The notes below the pieces were generated by a model, which did not search any database, was not told the origin of the DNA, and was given only the letters and a program-made list of their open reading frames with translations. Shown here piece by piece: positions 11,201 to 21,613 of a stretch of 64,000 nt of DNA (the stretch's first letter is position 1; each line of letters begins with the position of its first letter). The translations under genes were made by a program, and so were the position numbers. Origin of the DNA: Heterostelium multicystogenum (lineage: Eukaryota; Evosea; Eumycetozoa; Acytosteliales; Acytosteliaceae); contig RCNN01000203.1 in assembly GCA_003667245.1 (NCBI GenBank), forward strand, positions 37,807 to 101,806, written 5' to 3'.

Positions 11201-12255
11201 ATGTACAATTGTAAAATATTATATACTACATTGTTGCTTTTGATATTTGTAGTTTCAGCCATTTCTGGTAGTACTCCAATTTCTACAAATTCCGAAAGAG
11301 GTCTACCTTCAAACTGCACTGCTCCAAATATAACTAGATTGTACGAGTACATTGACTCAACGGTCGCATCCTATGATTATTGTAATGGTACAGAGTGGGG
11401 TTTCACTGATTTCTCCACAACTATACTCTCAAACAATGCAAATATCGGACAACAGACTGCATCAACTATCAAATTATGGATATTGATGGCTGTCTTACAA
11501 GATATCAATAATGGACTTTATACATTGGACACCCCAGTTTATTGCTCAGGACAAAACATCGATGTTGATGGTTGCTTGGAATTAATGATTGGAATATCAG
11601 ATAATTGTGCAACTTTTGATATGGCAAAATTAACAAAACTTTCACATGTCAATGAAGTAGGTCCTCTGAAATCATTCATACTCAAATGATACTAACTATT
11701 GTATAATTAATCAACTAGTTATTCGTGCAATTGGGAATGAAAAATAGTGGATTCCATGAATGGTGTTTCACTACTTGCCCAGGTTATACATCACCTTGTC
11801 CAAATAATGATGGAACTGGTCTCGAAAATACACTTAGTTCACAAGATGTCATCACCGGTTTGACTCAATTGGCCAATTACCAAGCTTTGGGCGTCAATGC
11901 AACCTATCAGGCTTACAAATATTTATTGACAGCTCATGGATGGACTCCAATGCTTGGAAGATTTGTACCATCCCCAGTAGCACATAAACAAGGATGGTTA
12001 CCAGCAGACGATGGATACCAACCATTCACCGAGAATGATGAAGCAATTGTTTTCACAGAGTGTGGTGAATACGCCGCATCGGTTATGATTACTAGAACTT
12101 GGACAAATCCACAAGAGGACACAGTTGCATTGAATCTTGGTGCTCAAATAGGACGTCTAGCATATTGCACTATGGTTCCTTTTGGAGTAGCAAATGATGG
12201 TACACCATGCTCAGAAACCTGGTCACAACCACCCCCATCCCCAGTCGGATGTTAA
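11201..12255 (+). CDS. secreted class A beta-lactamase-like serine hydrolase
   Basis: A 330-aa protein from two exons: 11201-11656 (152 codons) and 11719-12255, with a 62-bp GTAGGT...CTAG intron that joins in frame. The N terminus is a signal peptide (MYNCKILYTTLLLLIFVVSA). Motifs in order: STIK at residues 88-91 (SxxK, nucleophile and Lys), GISDN with SDN at 133-135, ENTLSSQDV at about 188-196 (the segment after the omega loop), and KQG at 242-244 in place of KTG. This order and spacing fit the class A/Beta-lactamase2 fold of penicillin-recognising enzymes. I cannot place the general-base Glu166 with certainty; Glu165 in FHEWCF is a candidate. Several Cys suggest disulfides outside the cell. 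The substrate may be a beta-lactam, peptidoglycan peptide or another ester or amide. The gene lies tail to tail with the expansin-like gene, 45 bp apart. Confidence 0.72.
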
Positions 12256-12300
12256 TTTATATTAGAAATACAACTAAACTCGAGTTTATTGATAATAAAT

Positions 12301-13188
12301 TTAGAATAGTAATACAAATATTAAAATTACAGTACAGATTAATAGAGATATGGATGATAGTAATCGAGTACCAAAGGAAAATCCTGGTGGTAAATCACAA
12401 CCATCAAAGGTTGTGAATTGTAATCCACTATCGGTGATGTCATTTGCTCTTACTCCATTCATCTTAACAATGATTTCTTCGTCGAAAATCGATGTTATTT
12501 TCAAGGAGTAACTTCCAGCTAGGTTATTGGAAACTTCGAAATAGTTATAGTTGGTCCTCTTGATTTCATTATATTGTGGATTACTTCCAATTTGGATGGC
12601 CATTGATTTTACACCAACTCTATGATTGAAAACCATGAATCCTGCCCAATTGTCATTGGATCCATCTTTTGTCTTAACCTTGATTGATCCACCCAAATCG
12701 CATGGCACCATTTGATATTGAATATCTTTTAAGACACCAATACGTAACTCTGCCAATTCCTGAAATGCCTCAACACTTAAATCGAAATGTGCTTCTGGCC
12801 CTGAACAATGCTCTTGGTTATATTGGGCTGGACACTCGTCTGTCACAACAACAGTGATGGGGTCACTATTATTTCGAAAAACCATAAAACAAATTCCACA
12901 AGTTGCAGCATTATTAAAGTATTTTGTACTCAAAGCAACTATTTTATTTGTTTTAGGACCTAAAATTTAATTAAAGTGTTAATTTGGAAATATGAGCAAT
13001 ATATCAAATTTTGATTTACCTGTTTCACTAAATAAATTTTTGTATCCACATGCTCCATTGTCTGGTGTTGTATAATAGGTTGCAGATCCATCATTTCTGG
13101 TCGAATCAACTGAGCATGCTGCTTCAGTGTCTCCTAATACTGGGGAATTCAGTAATAAAATACAAAAAATACTTATATATAGTTTCAT
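12301..13188 (-). CDS. expansin-like protein with C-terminal membrane segment
   Basis: Exon 1 is 13188-13020 and exon 2 is 12959-12301, joined in phase across a GTAAAT...TTTAG intron (SETG/PKTN), giving about 275 aa. The signal peptide is MKLYISIFCILLLNSPVLG. The double-psi beta-barrel carries GSATYYTTP, NGACGYKNL, AATCGICFMV, TVVVTDECP and HFDLSVEAFQELA, typical of expansin domain 1; a carbohydrate-binding-like domain 2 follows (SIKVKTKDGSNDNWAGFMVF onward). The C terminus is hydrophobic (LLSSISLLICTVILIFVLLF), giving a membrane or GPI-type anchor. Dictyostelids carry several expansin-like proteins, thought to loosen the cellulose of stalk and spore walls or prey walls. The frame is clean. 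Specific paralogue not assigned. Confidence 0.85.
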
Positions 13189-13729
13189 TATATATTTATA
13201 GAGATATTAAGAAATTGTATTAATCCAAAGTTATTGAAAATGTTAATTTAGTAAATGAAGATTTAAGATTAAGATTGATAAATAATCATCCTAAAGTCTG
13301 TTAATTGTAATTAATTGTTTTTAATTAAATCTCAAATAGATAGATAGGATCTAAAAATAAATAGAAACCTACTTTCCTATCTATAACCAAACACACACTT
13401 ATATACCACAGTAAGATAACTTTCTTTGATCAATGAAAAAAATGTGTGTTTTCATACACAAATAAAACTGACAATATTCTTTGACAGACAGAAAATTGTA
13501 CCACATTTTCATCAATTACCCTTTTAGCTGTTTTTTTCCTATTATCAATCTAAAATTGGATTAAATATTACAGTGGCTATTTTGTACCATTTTATCCTAT
13601 CAATGAAATGAATGTATTTAAATTAGGATTTGTTCTAACTAACCGATCACATACCTATATATAATAATTGTACTACAAAATACAACGGGTAAGGTATGTT
13701 TGGGTAAAATCAATTTTATTATTATTAAT
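13189..13729. other. intergenic spacer upstream of the expansin-like gene
   Basis: A+T-rich, with no coding sequence seen. It should contain the promoter of the minus-strand expansin-like gene and the 3' end of nothing else, as the ComC-like gene to the right is on the same strand and ends at 13730. Confidence 0.5.
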
Positions 13730-16700
13730 TTAGTTTAATCTATCCATTTTTAGATTATTTTCTTTGATTTTCTCTTTGAGGTGAGAAATCAATCTTTTCT
13801 TTCTTATATAAAACACGGTCAAGCTTAATAAGCTTAGAAAAACAACACCACCAACGACGCTAACTGTAATGATGAGTGTTCGTTTTGATTTCTCACAGCT
13901 TACATCACTTTGTACCAGCACTGAAAAGTTTGGATCAATGATACACTCCTGACACTGAGGCAACTGAATTCCAATCATTGTGTGTCCTGTCTCAGTGCTG
14001 GTTGACAGAACTTGATTTCTTGTTGGTGTTGGCTTGCCATCCGATAGAATTCTATTAATGAAGGAGCCATAGAAAACATTGTTGTCTTTAGAGATTTTCA
14101 GATACTTCAAATCATTGTTGCCATCGGTTCCAAAGATGTCAAGCTTATTACCACAGCTATCGTATTGATCTTCAATCTTTGTGTTGAAAACAACTCTAAG
14201 ATAGTTGAGATTCGATTGGAATTGCCAACCTTTGATGGTGATTGCCACTTTCAAAGAGTTTGGGGGGAGATATGATGTGATTCCTGCAAATTCGACTGTT
14301 CTTTCTTTTGGAGAGTATTGGATAGTAGTCAATACATAGGGTGATGAAACATTCAAAAGGTAATAAAGATTTGTCAGGTCACCAGTGGTGTCATTTGAGA
14401 ATCGCCAATTGGTGACATTCAACTCGGCTATAACAACATCAGTTATGTCCACTTCTTGAATAGATTGAATATAAAAATCGAAAATTACATTCTCAGAAGC
14501 AAATGATGCAGAAGGTGTTATGGTATTTGTGATCACAGTACCATTTCCAGTCCTATATTCACAATAGTTTCCGCCAAATCCTGTATTGCATTTGCACTTT
14601 CTATCGGAACAGATACCATTTCCAGAGCATTCATCATTCTCTCCACAATCGTTTGTTGAGACAATATCATCTAAAATTTATGGATTTGATAAGTAAAAAA
14701 AAAACGAATGTTGTATTCATTTTGGTATTGAAGACTTACCAACTTTAACAGTTGTTTGGTATGGATGAGAGCCACCATCAATTGTAAGAGTAACATATCC
14801 AACAGTCAAAGGTCCAACAACGTTACATAATATATTTGTAATATTAAATGTTTTTATAAAACAATCCTTATTATCTAATTTGATGATGGCTTGTGAGATG
14901 TTGTCAAAGGTACCATAGATGTTGAAATCCCCACCATTTTTATTGATTTGTGAATAAGAAGTGACAACAACAAGATCTTTTATATAATGAAATTAATTAG
15001 ATTCTTATTTGATAAATTGAAATTAGGAATACTTACATGGAGTAAAGTTCAAAGTGTTCTCAATGGTTTGATAAGGATTGATTAAAAGAATTTTCTGTGT
15101 ACCTCTAACATTATTAGTTTGACATTCGGCATTGGTTGTATTAAATATTAAACTCTGACATGTAAACGAATTAATCTTTATCGTATATGTTGTGTTTATA
15201 TCAAATGTCCCAATAATTTGCAAGGTGAAAGAGTTTTCTTGAAAGGGAGTAATTTTCATATCTGATATTTTTGTGGCTAGAAATAAATGTAAATATGATA
15301 AATTATATTTTCTATTCCAATATAATTACTTACGATCAGTATGCCATGTGATATTACGGCTAAAATAAGCAAACTCAGCCAACACAGTTCCGGAAGGTTT
15401 TTTAAGATAATATCTAATTTTCTTTTATATTAGTAGGAATAACTCATTTTCCAGCTGTTTGAAAATATTTACATAAATTCAGTGTTTGGGTATACCATAG
15501 AAAACGAAGGAACATCTTTATATCCCAGATTTTTTCCTGTGATGGTTAAATAGTTTGGAGTGTTACCAAGAAATACAAAATTATCTTTATCTAATTTAAA
15601 TTCTGATAATATATTAATATCTTTGAAAGTAATAAATATATTTTACTAATGATGTAGCTTACCACATTGGAATCCATTTGGAACTGAATATTTTGCGGGG
15701 AGGAATACTTTTATAGATGAGTATGCACAATTCAGGCAATCGGGTCCCTCGTTCAATGAAGTATTGGAAAAATAAAAATTCTTAGTTTGGCATATAAAAT
15801 CTGGTATTCTTCCAATTAGCCCAGGGTTATGAGATACATCAAAAAGAGAATAATTTCTTTGAGTTGAATAATCAATTGGAATAGTACCTGTCAACATATT
15901 TGTAGATAATCCTCTAATAATGTATTAGTGTTTTGTCAAAAATAAAAGGAAATATGAAATTTACACATTAACACTGATATTACTTCGTAGCCAGGAAATA
16001 GGTGGCCAAGAATTTAGATTTAAGTTATTAAGATATAGATGAATCAATTCTTTGGTATTGTTAATTGTTAAACTTCCATATTTCATGTATCTAATTGAAA
16101 ATTTAGATTAAATTAATTGATGGTCAATGACAATAATGAATATATAATAAATCTTACAGATAATTGAGAGGGTACATTGAAAGGTCATTGTTCTGTAATG
16201 AAGCTCCTAGTAAATACCTATTAAATTGTTAGAGTCTCTTAAAATTTTTAATAATAAATTTTACTTCGATACTACAATGTTTCCAATTTGGAACCTCTTC
16301 GAATTCCTGTTGTAACTCTATTAAAAGAATTTTGTACATTAAAATTTCTCACCAAATTAGAGTCCAAAATTATAACTGTATTATTTGTATGGACTGTAGA
16401 GACACTAAAAAGAAGAGATTAGCAAATAGTTACAGGTATTCATTAAAATTGGCAATATTTACAATGAAACAAGATTTGGGAAGTTTTCTTGTCTTAGGAT
16501 CAGTTCCAATGTGTTTGTTGTATTCAAATCAAAAGTTCTGGTTAAAAGAAAATGATAAGTTGTCATGTAGTGAGTAAGTGGCTGCTAAATTGATACATAC
16601 ATATAAGTTAAATTTTGGTATAGTTGGTCATTTCTGATATCTGTACTACCACATTGGTATGTTAAAGTCCTTAATTTCATTAACAATGAATTTTGAAGAG

Positions 16701-17427
16701 TAGGTATGACTTTGCCAATTTGACAAAAACTTAATCACGAAACGATGTTAGAATTTAAATACTCATAGATGTTATTAATTCTTACAAATTTATAACTGGT
16801 ATATATTTTGGGAAGCCATCATTCATTATAAGATCCCGTACATTTGCAAAACTAAATGAACTCAGTTGACTATTTTCTGGTTGATCAAACATGTCAAGCA
16901 AAGGTATGTTGGGAACCAAAACATTATTTAATTGAAATGACTTAAGATCAGGAAAATATAATTTGGTCAATGGACCTGGATCTTGGAATTGGATCGATGA
17001 GAATGAAAAAGTTGGATGACTGAAAGATTAAATAAAGGTGAGAAAACATTGAACAATCAAAGCAGAATTTACAATACCTACAAATTAATGACGATTTCCT
17101 CTGATGAATTGGTTTTTGATGGCTCACATACAAATGTGGTCTTTTGTGAATCCAACGATGCTATTGTACTACAATTTACACCATTTGCATTTAATGGGAT
17201 TTTATATTGATAAATGATCCATTGTATCGATTTTACTATGTTAAATACAAAAAAGTTAGAGAAATCTAAATCATCTACTATAAGCACAGAACCTCTATTG
17301 ATTTGACTCGACATGGATCGAAAACTATGTAAGAAATATACATACAGGTATCTTGATTTATAACCAACTGTGATGAGCAAATGCAACAGTAATATGTCAA
17401 GATCAATAAAATAATATATCTAAGCAT
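13730..17427 (-). CDS. ComC-like LRR/EGF single-pass surface protein
   Basis: Multi-exon minus-strand gene. The ATG at 17427 opens a signal peptide (MLRYIILLILTYCCICSS). Plant-type leucine-rich repeat fragments follow (LTGTIP, DVSHNPGLIGRIPDFIC near 15900-15770), then beta-sandwich/IPT-like segments (about 15660-14690), one EGF-like module (CSGNGIC, CKCNTGFGGNYCEYR near 14640-14560), a conserved 260-residue extracellular region, and a transmembrane helix (LIITVSVVGGVVFLSLLSLT) before a short basic tail ending at 13730. This architecture (LRR, IPT, EGF, TM, short tail) is that of the large ComC family, whose founder is needed for cell-cell communication and development. At least six short introns separate the exons; the first junction has a frame break near 17330. 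Exact exon limits in 15.3-17.3 kb are not fully resolved. Confidence 0.72.
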
Positions 17428-18092
17428 ATTTTAATCAGATATATATATATCATATAAGAAGAATGAAACTAGTTTCTAATATGTAGATATTCCATCCCAA
17501 AATGATTCTTGATTTATAGTTTTGGATTTTTTAAGATTCTAAAAAAATCATAAAATCACGGTTCTTAGCAAATGTAGAAAAAAAAATTCATTTTTGTGGA
17601 TGAACGAATTACAGTAATGGGGATTTTCCAAAAAATTTGCAGTTAGTTGCACAATTACCATCGAGACTCCAAATTTGAAGATATCCTTTTGTTTGAAAGA
17701 ATCATTATTCAAAGTTGTTTTTATAACATTTCTTAGTTCTATTTATTTATCTATCAAGGTGTTTAGAATGATTTTTTTCATTTAATTATCCAAAGAATTA
17801 TAATTAATATTCGTTCTTAAAGGATTTCAAACAAAAAAATAAACTTAAATTTTGTATTTAATTTAATTAATTTTGAGAGTGGTTATGAATGCTGATCATA
17901 TGATTTTTGTTTTTCTCATCATTAACGATAAAACACTGACTTTAATTAAAAAAGTGTTGTTTTTTTGTTTTTTTGTTTTTTTTTGAATTTTTGTAAATTT
18001 AAAATTAAAACTGTTTCCATATACAACACACAGATATATATATATAAAATAAATTTAGCAATCAATCAGGGTTCATCAGGTGATTTTTTAAT
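17428..18092. other. divergent promoter region
   Basis: A+T-rich spacer between the ComC-like gene (minus) and the histidine phosphatase gene (plus), with T runs near 17955-17985. No coding sequence seen. Confidence 0.5.
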
Positions 18093-18936
18093 ATGGCGAT
18101 TTATGTGACTAGACATGGTTTAAGAGAGGATTGGGTCAATAGAGAGTGGCGAAAGACTGCTGCTCGACCATCCGATCCACCATTGTCTGCTGAAGGTTTA
18201 GTTGTTGCTTCGGAGTTGGGTGAGGCATGTAAGGAGAAGTACAACGACATCCAACACATCATCTGTTCACCCATGGAGAGATGTGTCCAGACTGCTAATG
18301 AAATTGCAAAGCGATTGAACTTGAAGATCAAGATCGATAATGGTGTCATTGAATATCTTGGACACAACCCAGACGAGTCTTTGCAACCATTGTCCATTGA
18401 AGAATTAGCTAAATCCTATCCAATTGATACAACTTACCAACCATCCACTAGTAAGTCCAAGCATTACTTGCACTACTGCAATAAACTTGTTTAGCATTAA
18501 CTAACACTCCTTAAACTATTAGCCCAAGTACCAGGTGCAGAAACAGAACAAGATGTAATGAATAGAACAAAGTAGGTATCTTTATTAATTTAACACTGTC
18601 AATAAGCTTAGGAATGAGTATTGATACCATCATTGTATTTGGTTGGGTAAATTAAGGAAAGCTTTTGTATATTTTTCAGAAAAGTTTGAGAACCAAACAT
18701 ATATTATTGTCACCCATGCAGCAACATTGATTGCAATTTGTAGAAGTATTATAAATGATCCATCATATCCATTCAGATCTGGTGTATGTAGTTTAACCAA
18801 GTTTGTCGAATCAAAGACCGCAGTCAATCCAGAGGACAAATGGACAGTCGAGTTCACTGGTGAAGTCTCTTATTTGAAGAAAGGTGAACAATTTCACTGG
18901 ACATTCCAAAACCAAAGAACTAAGCGAATGAAATAA
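18093..18936 (+). CDS. histidine phosphatase superfamily protein (phosphoglycerate mutase-like)
   Basis: The protein opens MAIYVTRHGLRED with the RHG catalytic motif (His at residue 8) near the N terminus. It continues with PLSAEGLVVASELGE and HIICSPMERCVQTANEIAKR (the SPxxRCxQTA helix), and the second catalytic histidine is in YIIVTHAATLIAICRS. Total about 230 aa, which fits small members such as TFC7/UBASH3-type phosphatases; substrate unknown. Intron 1 is 18451-18522 (GTAAGT...TTAG), joining in frame as ST/TQVPGAETEQDV. The second junction (about 18571-18640) is not clean: the helix KLRKAFVYFSEKFENQ should be coding, but a TGA stands upstream in its frame, so a base error or a missed acceptor is likely. 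The gene ends at a TAA at 18934-18936. Confidence 0.75.
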
Positions 18937-19035
18937 AGTAATCATTTAGGAGACCAATTAAGAAATGATAAATATATAGTACAAATTTATTTAGGTTCAT
19001 TGAAATCATATCTATACAAAGGCACACAATGGCAT

Positions 19036-19697
19036 TTATCTTCTTATTCTGGAGTTGGTGAACCAAATATTAACTTGTTTCTCGGACAAACCATATTTCA
19101 TTGCTAGTTGTATCTTTTCTTCTTTGGAGGGATAGTTATTGGATTCAAATACTCTCATTAAGGCAGCCTTTGACTCTGGAGTGAATTTTCCTTTAGCTTT
19201 TAGCATGGATACCTTGGAGTCAATAGTGAATGGTGAAAAATAGCTTTCTTTGAGCACATTAAGGTATTGGGAGTAGTAGTTTTCAACATCATTGCCCAGA
19301 GCCTTGGAAAGACCTTCAATTTCTTGAAGGACTACAATATAGTTTCTTAGAAATTCCAACAGGTTATGATCATTTATTTGTCCTACCTGAAGAAATTGTT
19401 GTTTGAATTTTTTTAAAATACATATCTCTAACATTCTTTCTTTCTAGGTTGTCATAGCATGGTGCTGAAATATTATAACGTAACATAGTATATAAGAGAA
19501 ATAATAATTCTTCTCCATTGAGTTGATTTATATTAGATTCCATTCTATTCTCTTTGTAGTTATAAGAATATGTGTAAATTGAATTGATAAGAAATGAAAG
19601 GCTAGACCATTAATATAAAAAGTACCTGTTCAGCTGTTGGGAAAGAGTGTTGGAATTTGGAAACCTTTAAAAATAATTCTAATATGTCCCCATCCAT
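19036..19697 (-). CDS. TALE-like homeobox transcription factor
   Basis: The last 55 residues are a homeodomain: KFTPESKAALMRVFESN, then NYPSKEEKIQLAMKYGLSEK, then QVNIWFTNSR with the invariant WFxNxR. The NYPSKEEKxxLA segment between helices 1 and 2 is the TALE-class signature with its extra residues. Position 50 is Thr, unlike the Gln of Antp-type or Ile of most TALE proteins. The protein stops two residues after the homeodomain. Upstream is helical (EIEGLSKALGNDVENYYSQY). A likely first exon starts at ATG 19697 (MDGDILELFLKVSKFQ) with a donor at 19625; the middle exon, containing NINQLNGEELLFLLYTM, has a frame break before the homeodomain exon. Dictyostelids have about a dozen hbx genes controlling cell fate; I do not assign which. 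N-terminal structure is tentative. Confidence 0.72.
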
Positions 19698-20247
19698 CGT
19701 TCCATCTCCAACACTTTAATAATAAAGAGGATTTGCATTACCAATGAAGATACATTTCCAACACTAAGAGACTCTATCTAAGAGCTTGATCGATCAATTA
19801 AAGTTATAGATCAGAACCTCAGGTGTGTTTTCACCAATAAGCAGTCTCAAACCGATGACATTTGTTAAACAAATAACAATAGTAGAGTGATTGGAAAATG
19901 TATCTTGAAATTCAGATCTTTGATTTATCAAAGGAAACAATTTAATGCCAATTAACCTTTTACGATGGAGTGAAAGTTGATCAATTATGTTGGTTCCATT
20001 GCACACCCTTGAAATTTCTAATGATTGACATCTACCACCTCAACAAACTGAAACCTTTGCATCCGTATCCCAAATCAGTTGTGGTTTTAAGTTTACAATC
20101 TTTTAATGTTTATTTAGTTTATTTTGGTGTGTTCTCGCCAAGGGTCCAATGATTCTTGGAGTGGGGTAATGATGATGGTAAGGTGATTGATGATGGTTAT
20201 TGTTTTATTTATTTGATAATCAATAATACTTGTGTAAAATGATTTAT
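19698..20247. other. spacer, possible decayed gene fragment
   Basis: The stretch between the homeobox start and the proteasome stop has one 70-codon minus-strand open frame (20006-19794, containing GTNIIDQLSLHRKRL and IVICLTNVIGLRLLIG). Its composition is protein-like, and flanking sequence in other frames looks similar. I recognise no family. It may be a remnant of a dictyostelid repeat protein or chance. Confidence 0.3.
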
Positions 20248-21265
20248 TTAATCAAATTTAAGATTGAACTTCTCCCAGTGAACACCTTTGCTGTCGATGA
20301 CAACGATGTCAGCGTAGTCACCGGTATAGATATCTCTTTCACCAGCAGATGTAATTGCATCCTTCACCAATGAAACAGCTTGACCACATGTTAAATCTTT
20401 TGATCCTTCGATGATTCTTTGATTATATTTACCAACCTAATAAGGAAAGTAGAGGGTGAGGAGTTGGTTAGTGTGGGTGTGCGAAACAAACATCAACTAG
20501 TAAAGACACATACTTGATTATCTAACAATGGTTGAATTAATTGATTACCAGAACCCTGTGATGAAAAACTTTACACGTTCGTGTGAACCAACTGCATCGT
20601 AGGTCCAGATACAACCTACACCTTCTTCATCAACACCACAAACCAAGTTGAATGTATAGTATGGGAAGAAACGCTTCTGATATAATGTATTCGATAAAAA
20701 TTGTGAGATGGCTGGAGTGCTCATTGGTTTACCGTGCTCCTTTTGATAACGACTTAAAACTGTTTCCAAACGCTTACGCAATGCAAGTGTATCTGCTTGC
20801 ATACCTGAAGTTGCAATAACACATTTCTCTGTCCTAAATAATGGAAATCAATCATTGAACATAATTATTATTATTAATATCGCAAATTCTAATCTCCAGT
20901 TTCATCTTTCTTTCTTCTTTGTTGCATCAACAAACTATGATATTTACAATTTGAAAACCTTTGTATAACAACGAGTTTGAATACCATATCCACCATCACT
21001 CATACGAGTATCACCTGCAATTACACAATAATCATTACCAGCAACTGCAAGTACAGTTCTATATTTATTGGATATTTAAACATTATAAGTGAATATTCAT
21101 ATAAAGTAATCAACTTGACAGTAGATCGATAGATGGATCTCCTGATTGTTGTTGATTGATTAATTGATTGACATACCCTCCATTGTCAACATATGGTTCG
21201 AATCTAGCTTGACGAATTGGTACTTCTTTGGTTGGCAAAGCAGTTAATCTAAGTGGTTCCATCAT
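20248..21265 (-). CDS. psmB1: 20S proteasome subunit beta type-1 (beta-6)
   Basis: Non-catalytic beta subunit of the 20S core. Exons read MMEPLRLTALP and RFEPYVDNGG, then TVLAVAGNDYCVIAGDTRMS, then after an intron CVIATSGMQADTLALRKRLE, MSTPAISQFLSNTLYQKRFF, PYYTFNLVCGVDEEG and YDAVGSHERV, then GSGNQLIQPLLDNQ, and a last exon ending VHWEKFNLKFD-TAA at 20248. The FFPYY, YDAxGSxxR and QPLLDNQ blocks are PSMB1-specific, and there is no N-terminal processing Thr, as expected for this subunit. One extra T near 20573 shifts the frame at VKF/SSQGSGNQ. The start ATG at 21265 gives a short leader typical of the subunit. Four introns interrupt it. Confidence 0.92.
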
Positions 21266-21613
21266 TGTACAAAGTCTATAGATCTATAATAATAATAATA
21301 ACAAGAAATAATAACAATCTTATATAATAATGATAATGATAATATATATATTTACAAAATAAATCAAAAAACAAAATAATAGTTTTAAATTAAAAAGTAA
21401 TTTTAAACAAAATAAGTAGTAATTTGAACATCAAAAAAACCCCACTTCAATAAATGGTGCTGAATATAATATTTTATTAAAATTAAATAAATAAAATCAA
21501 AGTTTGAACTTCAAAATTATGATATTATATTACATTATTTATTTCTATAAATATATTTGTTTGTTTGTTGTTGTTTGTCAGTTGTTTGTTATTGTTAATT
21601 GTTACTTTTAAAT
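21266..21613. other. intergenic spacer
   Basis: A+T-rich; microsatellite-like ATA/ATAATG tracts near 21290-21350. It separates the psmB1 start from the 3' end of the ankyrin-like gene. Nothing coding seen. Confidence 0.5.

Noticed and set aside
19794..20006. 70-codon minus-strand frame as a gene
   Set aside because: No recognised family, no supported start context, and it overlaps sequence that looks equally coding-like in other frames; noted only in the spacer entry.
21190..21205. GGTTCGAATCT resembling a tRNA B box
   Set aside because: It lies in coding sequence of psmB1 (encoding RFEPY) and no cloverleaf can be built around it.
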